Of a stretch of 26,816 bases of DNA, positions 22,230 through 26,816 are shown one piece after another. Where the stretch lies: contig CAYMWA010000036.1 in NCBI GenBank assembly GCA_964393795.1, positions 1 through 26,816 on the forward strand, written 5' to 3'. The DNA is from Chryseosolibacter sp964393795 (GTDB lineage Bacteria; Bacteroidota; Bacteroidia; Cytophagales; Cyclobacteriaceae). The notes beneath the pieces were generated by a model. The model searched no databases and had not been told where the DNA came from. It was given only the letters and a program-made list of their open reading frames with translations. Positions within the stretch are counted from its first letter, which is position 1. Each line of letters starts with the position of its first letter. Both the position numbers and the translations under genes were made by a program.

Positions 22230-23768
22230 ATGCTGGCCAAGACTTTTGGAAGTGCCGTTCATGGCGTCGATGCGCGCACCATTCTTATAGAAGTAAACGT
22301 AGGACAAGGTACACGGTTTTTCATGAGCGGCCTGCCCGACAACGCGGTGAAGGAAAGCGAGCTCCGTGTCGAATCGGCACTCAAGCACCTCAACTACTGG
22401 ATGCCGCGCGAAAGGACCGTTGTCAATCTGGCGCCTGCCGACATACGAAAAGAAGGTTCATCCTACGATCTCCCCATTGCCCTTTGTATTCTTAAAGCTT
22501 CGGGCCAGATATCCACCGATAGACTCGATCAATATATTATCATGGGTGAGTTGGCGCTTGACGGTGCGCTTCGGCCGATCAAGGGTGTGCTGCCCATCGC
22601 CATTCAGGCCCGCCACGAAAATTTCCCAGGGTTGATCATTCCCGCAGCCAATGCGCGCGAGGCAGCTGTCGTCGATGGACTCGATGTCTTTCCCGTGCAT
22701 ACCCTGACTGAAGCGATCAAGTTCCTCGAGGGGAAGGTTTCGATTTCGCCGCTCAAAGTTCGCGCACGCGAACTCTTCGCTACAAAATCAAACGCCTACG
22801 ATACGGATTTCAAAGATGTGCAGGGACAGGAGAACATCAAACGCGCACTTGAGATCGCCGCCGCCGGAGGGCATAACTTAATTATGATCGGCCCTCCAGG
22901 TGCCGGCAAGACCATGCTCGCCAAACGCCTGCCTACGATCCTTCCGCCCTTGACGCTTGATGAAGCGTTGGAGACCACGAAGATTCATTCAGTCGCCGGC
23001 AAGCTTTCGCGTGAGACGGCGCTGCTGACTACACGTCCTTACCGGTCGCCACATCACACGGTGTCGAATGTGGCGCTCGTCGGCGGTGGCAGCCATCCGC
23101 AACCGGGCGAGATCTCGCTTGCACACAATGGTGTGCTCTTCCTCGACGAGTTGCCGGAGTTCAAGCGCACCGTACTTGAAGTAATGCGGCAGCCGATGGA
23201 AGAACGACGCGTCACCATCTCACGGGCGAAAGTGTCGATTGAATACCCGGCCAACTTCATGCTTGTTGCCAGCATGAACCCTTGTCCTTGTGGATACTAC
23301 ACGCATCCCGAGAAAGATTGCGTTTGCGGCCCCGGCGTCGTGCAGCGTTACCTCAGTAAGATCAGCGGTCCGTTACTCGACCGCATTGACCTCCATGTAG
23401 AGGTCGTGCCCGTGAGTTTCGACGAGATGACGGCCAACCGCAAAGTGGAAAGCAGCGAAGTCATTCGTGAACGGGTGATACGCGCACGTGAGATCCAAAC
23501 GCATCGCTTTGGAAACCATAAGCGTATTCATTGCAATGCGATGATGCCGACCAACGTTGCGAAGAAAGTCTGCGCGCTCGACGACACCGGGAACAATTTG
23601 TTAAAGGTCGCCATGGAACGATTGGGATTGTCGGCCAGGGCGTATGACCGCATCCTGAAAGTAGCGCGCACCATCGCCGACCTTGCCGGGTGCGCACAGA
23701 TTCAGCCCGAACACCTCGCCGAAGCGATCCAATACCGCAGCCTCGATCGCGAAGGCTGGGCGGGGTGA
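22230..23768 (+). CDS. ComM/YifB family AAA+ ATPase (Mg-chelatase-like)
   Basis: AAA+ helicase-like ATPase related to ComM, which promotes branch migration during integration of incoming DNA. The 512-residue protein starts MLAKTFGSAVHGVDA, the usual Bacteroidota N-terminus; an ATG two codons earlier (22224) is an alternative. An N-terminal Lon-like ChlI domain (about 20-140, with SGLPDNAVKESELRV and LAPADIRKEGSSYDLP) precedes the ATPase core: Walker A GPPGAGKT (221-228) and Walker B VLFLDE (302-307). The cysteine cluster CPCGYYTHPEKDCVCGP (352-368) and the C-terminal helical domain ending in AIQYRSLDRE are typical. It is complete and has no partner genes. Confidence 0.93.
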   Translation: MLAKTFGSAVHGVDARTILIEVNVGQGTRFFMSGLPDNAVKESELRVESALKHLNYWMPRERTVVNLAPADIRKEGSSYDLPIALCILKASGQISTDRLDQYIIMGELALDGALRPIKGVLPIAIQARHENFPGLIIPAANAREAAVVDGLDVFPVHTLTEAIKFLEGKVSISPLKVRARELFATKSNAYDTDFKDVQGQENIKRALEIAAAGGHNLIMIGPPGAGKTMLAKRLPTILPPLTLDEALETTKIHSVAGKLSRETALLTTRPYRSPHHTVSNVALVGGGSHPQPGEISLAHNGVLFLDELPEFKRTVLEVMRQPMEERRVTISRAKVSIEYPANFMLVASMNPCPCGYYTHPEKDCVCGPGVVQRYLSKISGPLLDRIDLHVEVVPVSFDEMTANRKVESSEVIRERVIRAREIQTHRFGNHKRIHCNAMMPTNVAKKVCALDDTGNNLLKVAMERLGLSARAYDRILKVARTIADLAGCAQIQPEHLAEAIQYRSLDREGWAG

Positions 23769-23772
23769 AAAA

Positions 23773-23820
23773 GGTTGCCGGTTGCCGGTTTGTTGGTTGT
23801 TGGTTTGTAGGTTGTTTTGC
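23773..23820 (+). repeat. Heptad repeat, GTTGCCG/GTTGTTG family
   Basis: Starting five bases after the ComM stop, the units read GTTGCCG, GTTGCCG, GTTTGTTG, GTTGTTG, GTTTGTAG, GTTGTTT. It is the same family as 1331 and 3594. Confidence 0.85.
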
Positions 23821-23880
23821 AGGGCTCGCGCGTAGAGGCGGGAAGCTGTCGAAGGGATGAACTCCGTGAGTAGTGGCGGG

Positions 23881-23952
23881 AGTTGCAGGTTGCAAGACGC
23901 CGGTCCCTGAGCTTGTCGAAGGGCCGGGAGGGATGCAGGTTGCAGAGTTGCA
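23881..23952 (+). repeat. Heptad units (GTTGCAG) flanking a 28-bp element, up to gap 2
   Basis: GTTGCAG and GTTGCAA (23883-23896) precede the 28-bp element, and GTTGCAG units resume at 23939 until the N run. The complementary units CTGTAAC, CTGTAAC and CTGCAAC follow the gap. Confidence 0.8.
23900..23927. repeat. 28-bp near-palindromic element, copy 2
   Basis: The element begins CCGGTCCCTGAGCTTGTCG and ends AAGGGCCGG. It is the reverse complement of 13245-13272 with one difference. Both copies lie within a few bases of a heptad array. Confidence 0.8.
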
Positions 23953-24052
23953 NNNNNNNNNNNNNNNNNNNNNNNNNNNNNNNNNNNNNNNNNNNNNNNN
24001 NNNNNNNNNNNNNNNNNNNNNNNNNNNNNNNNNNNNNNNNNNNNNNNNNNNN
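23953..24052. other. Assembly gap 2 (100 N)
   Basis: Exactly 100 N between heptad arrays of opposite sense (GTTGCAG before, CTGTAAC/CTGCAAC after). A long hairpin repeat is a likely cause of the break. Unlike gap 1, the flanks do not duplicate each other directly. Confidence 0.9.
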
Positions 24053-24074
24053 CTGTAACCTGTAACCTGCAACT
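24053..24074. repeat. Heptad repeat, CTGTAAC/CTGCAAC (reverse sense)
   Basis: Three units (CTGTAAC, CTGTAAC, CTGCAAC) complement the array left of the gap. The stretch 24075-24135 shows nothing I can identify. Confidence 0.75.
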
Positions 24075-24140
24075 CCCCGCCTCCCCGCACGGACTCCACC
24101 CTTCAACACCAATCGCGTCTCTTATCAGCGAGCACCAACC

Positions 24141-24180
24141 GTCCGTTTATGGACGGATAATTCGATTTTCGGACAGGGGT
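24141..24180 (+). promoter_or_regulatory. Possible tandem operator upstream of the FtsX/MacB-like permease
   Basis: GTCCGTTTATGGAC (24141-24154) and TTCGATTTTCGGAC (24161-24174) are exactly 20 bases apart (two helical turns) and share TTT and GGAC at the same positions. The first is part of the palindrome CCGTCC-N6-GGACGG. A dimeric regulator could bind here. No regulator gene is adjacent. Confidence 0.4.
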
Positions 24181-24194
24181 ATTAACTGCACATG

Positions 24195-24229
24195 CGCGGG
24201 AATAGCGGTTTGGGGATGTTATTCCCGCG
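24195..24229 (+). promoter_or_regulatory. Inverted repeat in the permease 5' region
   Basis: CGCGGGAATA (24195-24204) and TATTCCCGCG (24220-24229) are perfect reverse complements with a 15-base spacer, and CATG outside each arm extends the match with one bulge. It lies about 75 bases before the ATG at 24303 and could be an operator or a leader hairpin. TAAATTGC at 24235 is a weak -7 candidate. Confidence 0.45.
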
Positions 24230-24302
24230 GCATGTAAATTGCCATGGACCGATCAAACCATTTGCTGCGCCAACCGTCTCCCTAAAAGCTATCCCCACCC
24301 AT

Positions 24303-26696
24303 ATGCTCAGAAATCTTCTCAAAGTCTCCATTCGAACCCTTGTCAAAGACAAGAGCTATAGCGTGCTGAACATTCTCGGACTTACGATCGGGATCACCTG
24401 CAGTCTGTTTTTGTTCCTGTATATCCTGCACGAACTTAGCTTCGACCGCTACCACAAGAACGCGCAAAACATTTATCGCGTCGTGTCGAACATCAAGGAA
24501 CCCGACAACGCTTTTACGTGGGCGGTGGCGCAGATACCGCTCGCCGAGGAATTGCAACTCAATTACCCGGAGGTGAAAAACGCCGTTCGCTTTTTCGGCA
24601 CGGGACGGACCCAGTACAAGAACGGTGAACAACAGTTTTACGAAGAAGACTTCTACCTCGCGGACTCCACCGTATTTGATATGTTCACCTATCCATTCAT
24701 GTACGGTGATCCTGCAACGGCTCTTGATAATCCCTTTTCAATTGTCTTAACCGAAACGACGGCAGCCAAATATTTCTCCGATATCTCCGGAGCATTGGGG
24801 CAGTCCATTCAAAATCAGCAAGGAGAAGAATTCAAAGTTACGGGCATCATGCACGACGTTCCGCTGAATTCGCATTTTATTTTTGATGCCCTCATTTCGC
24901 GCAATACGCGCCCTGATTTCCAGGGATCATGGGGAAACTTCGGAGTGTTTACATACGTCCAACTTCCCGAAGGATATGACCTTTCAAAGATGTATGCGAG
25001 CCTGGACAAAGTAATTGAGGAGAAGGTCGATCCTATATTTGAACAGTTTGGCATCACCATAAAGTATGAGTTGCAACCCATTCTTGACATCCACCTTTAT
25101 TCAAAGATCCAGGATGAGGCGGAGGCGGGAGGTGACATCTCCTATATTTATATCTTCATGTCGGTTGCGCTGTTCATGTTGATTATTGCGTGTATCAACT
25201 ACATGAATCTTGCAACGGCACGGTCGGTCAGTCGCGCCCGGGAAGTCGGCGTTCGAAAGGTGATGGGCTCCCAACGCATTCAGCTGATCGCACAGTTTAT
25301 TACTGAATCGGTCGTGATTGCGCTCACTGCCCTTGTGCTCAGCGTCATACTGGTGTATGCGTTGCTGCCCTTCTTCAATCAACTCGCTAACAAGACACTC
25401 CCTTTTTCCTTCATTCTGCAATGGCCCGTCATTGTGAGCTTGCTGGCGATCGTTTTCTTCGTAGGAATTGTGGGAGGCAGCTATCCTGCCTTTTACTTGT
25501 CGAGCTTCAATCCGGTGAACGTGCTGAAAGGCAAGGTTTCAGCAAGGGGAGGGAATGCGGTCTTTCGTAAGGTACTCGTGGTGTTTCAGTTTGGCATTTC
25601 AATCTTTATGTTGATCGCGACGCTGATCGTCTACAACCAACTTCAATTCATGCGCAACAAAGACCTGGGATTTGAAAAAGAACGCGTTATACGACTGAGT
25701 CTGAATGAACAGGCGCTGCGGGAAAAGTCGCGCGTGCTTGTCGATCGCCTTAAGCAATCCCCTGATGTTGCTTCCGTGGGGATGGCGTCCTCTTCTCCCG
25801 GTCAGGGAATTGGCAAACTGTTGTTGAAAGTAGAAGACAATGACGGAAAGCTGGTTGATCGTGGCGTCGACCTTTTTGCGGCGGATTATGATTTTGTCAA
25901 GACACTTGGGATGACTATTGTGGAAGGTCGTGATTTTTCAAGGGATGTCATCTCCGACACCACGTACGCGGTACTCGTCAACGAGGCGATGGTAGCGCGG
26001 ATGTCGTGGGACAATCCGATCGGCAAGAAATTCATTTTCGACGGTGGCGACGAGCCTGATGTGGAGAAGCGCGTGGTCGGTGTCATCAAAGATTATCACC
26101 AAAATTCGCTTTACGATGCCATTGAGCCGTTGATGATCCTGCTCCAGCTCCAGAGTGGAAACGTTTTCGTGCGCACTGGCGAAGGTGATGTTCGTCAGTC
26201 GCTGAAGTCGGTCGAACAGGCATGGAAGGAGGTCTTTCCGACTTACACATTTGCTTACGAATTCCTGGATGCCGACTTTGATTCCCAGTACAAGGCGGAT
26301 GAAAAACGCAGTCAGATTTTTACCGTATTTTCGATACTGACCATAGTCATTGCCTGTCTGGGATTGCTGGGGCTTGCCGCCTTCACTACTGAACAGCGCA
26401 CCAAGGAAATCGGGGTACGCAAAGTAATTGGCGCCAGCGTACAGCATCTGGTGGCGCTGGTCTCCCGGGAGTTCTTCGTGCTTGTCGGCATCGGGATGGT
26501 CCTTGCCTTTCCCATCGCCTGGTACTTTACCAGCGACTGGTTGCAGAATTTCGCTTATCGGATTGAACTTGAAGCACAGTGGCCGACCTTTGTGATGTCG
26601 GCGTTGCTGGCATTTGTCATCACCCTGTTGACCGTTGGCTACCACGTAGTGCGAGCCGCTTCGGTGAATCCGGTGGAGAGTTTGAAGGAGGAGTGA
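24303..26696 (+). CDS. FtsX/MacB-type ABC transporter permease, 797 aa
   Basis: Inner-membrane permease of the large MacB/FtsX-like group common in Bacteroidota. It comprises two similar halves. Membrane segment 1 is at about 19-42, then a periplasmic MacB_PCD-type domain (45-275) and segments 2-4 (about 280-303, 335-358, 372-400). The second half has segment 5 (about 425-447), a second periplasmic domain and segments 6-8 (about 670-692, 720-742, 762-782). Both halves carry the same cytoplasmic motif after the first helix of the FtsX bundle (REVGVRKVMGS and KEIGVRKVIGA). It contains no ATPase, so a separate ATP-binding partner is needed. The start MLRNLLKVSIRTLVKDK is typical of the family; the in-frame ATG at 24192 would place a palindrome inside the gene. 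Confidence 0.88.
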   Translation: MLRNLLKVSIRTLVKDKSYSVLNILGLTIGITCSLFLFLYILHELSFDRYHKNAQNIYRVVSNIKEPDNAFTWAVAQIPLAEELQLNYPEVKNAVRFFGTGRTQYKNGEQQFYEEDFYLADSTVFDMFTYPFMYGDPATALDNPFSIVLTETTAAKYFSDISGALGQSIQNQQGEEFKVTGIMHDVPLNSHFIFDALISRNTRPDFQGSWGNFGVFTYVQLPEGYDLSKMYASLDKVIEEKVDPIFEQFGITIKYELQPILDIHLYSKIQDEAEAGGDISYIYIFMSVALFMLIIACINYMNLATARSVSRAREVGVRKVMGSQRIQLIAQFITESVVIALTALVLSVILVYALLPFFNQLANKTLPFSFILQWPVIVSLLAIVFFVGIVGGSYPAFYLSSFNPVNVLKGKVSARGGNAVFRKVLVVFQFGISIFMLIATLIVYNQLQFMRNKDLGFEKERVIRLSLNEQALREKSRVLVDRLKQSPDVASVGMASSSPGQGIGKLLLKVEDNDGKLVDRGVDLFAADYDFVKTLGMTIVEGRDFSRDVISDTTYAVLVNEAMVARMSWDNPIGKKFIFDGGDEPDVEKRVVGVIKDYHQNSLYDAIEPLMILLQLQSGNVFVRTGEGDVRQSLKSVEQAWKEVFPTYTFAYEFLDADFDSQYKADEKRSQIFTVFSILTIVIACLGLLGLAAFTTEQRTKEIGVRKVIGASVQHLVALVSREFFVLVGIGMVLAFPIAWYFTSDWLQNFAYRIELEAQWPTFVMSALLAFVITLLTVGYHVVRAASVNPVESLKEE

Positions 26697-26760
26697 TTCG
26701 GCTCGCGTAGTGGTTGCCGGGGATTAGCTTAGCGTACGGTTCACGTGTCGAGGGTAGGCC

Positions 26761-26793
26761 TGGTTGCAGGTTGCAGGTTGCAGGTTGCAAGTT
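26761..26793 (+). repeat. Heptad repeat, GTTGCAG family
   Basis: Units GTTGCAG, GTTGCAG, GTTGCAG, GTTGCAA and GTTAGTG lie 66 bases after the permease stop, at the window's end, in the same sense as the array after the response regulator. Confidence 0.85.
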
Positions 26794-26816
26794 AGTGATT
26801 TGTACACCGGAGCTGC

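Noticed and set aside
24192..24302. N-terminal extension of the FtsX/MacB-like permease
   Set aside because: The stretch holds an inverted repeat, and the family starts at MLRN.
25938..26645. 235-codon minus-strand frame
   Set aside because: It is the antisense of the FtsX/MacB-like permease, whose membrane segments and motifs are clear.
1..26816. tRNA, rRNA, transposase, phage or defence genes
   Set aside because: I looked on both strands and saw none; all well-supported genes are metabolic, envelope, regulatory or housekeeping, plus two unknowns.

Overview
The window looks like chromosomal DNA of a Bacteroidota bacterium, most likely a Cytophagales member (inference). The grounds are a PafA-type phosphatase with a Thr nucleophile, a Wzi-type outer-membrane barrel, an eight-helix FtsX/MacB-like permease, a zinc-free (type B) L31, and promoters of the form TTG-N19/20-TAnnTTTG instead of sigma-70 boxes. 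It is a draft assembly with two runs of exactly 100 N. I see no phage, transposase, CRISPR array, rRNA or tRNA.

Layout. 1-3.5 kb (+): the 3' part of a DegP/HtrA protease, an antiquitin-type alpha-aminoadipic semialdehyde dehydrogenase and a single-domain response regulator. 3.8-5.25 kb (-): a large all-helical protein of unknown function. 5.4-11.2 kb (+): a secreted TPR/WG-repeat protein, a PafA-like phosphatase and an APC-family amino acid permease. 11.26-17.0 kb (-): rpmE2 with its own terminator, a beta-helix nucleotidyltransferase-like protein overlapping the clamp-loader delta' gene by 4 nt, hemC, then a lipoprotein cyclophilin and an RmlD-like reductase 5 nt apart. 17.1-20.7 kb (+): a Wzi-like barrel protein and an MsbA-like ABC exporter 2 nt apart, plausibly serving export or assembly of a surface glycan or lipid. 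21.0-26.7 kb (+): a small two-helix membrane protein, a ComM/YifB AAA+ ATPase and an FtsX/MacB-type permease. The genes are mostly housekeeping and cell-envelope functions.

The unusual content is between the genes. Most of the longer intergenic stretches, and several shorter ones, carry arrays of degenerate seven-base units from a few recurring families: GTTGCCR, GTTGCAG/GTTTCAA, CGTGAGT (= ACTCACG) and ACTGTGG. Directly after a gene's stop codon, the units on that gene's coding strand usually read in one sense (GTTGCC, GTTGCA or CGTGA). At several loci the complementary sense follows before the next gene, so the transcript could fold into long imperfect hairpins. A perfect 15-bp hairpin with a T-run between the phosphatase and permease genes looks like the smallest version. 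Mixed in are a GCGTAGGT octamer, two copies of a 28-bp near-palindrome (one supplying the hemC stop codon), and a paired, inverted REP-like element. Both assembly gaps lie at such arrays. This repeat landscape is the best candidate for something under-described here.
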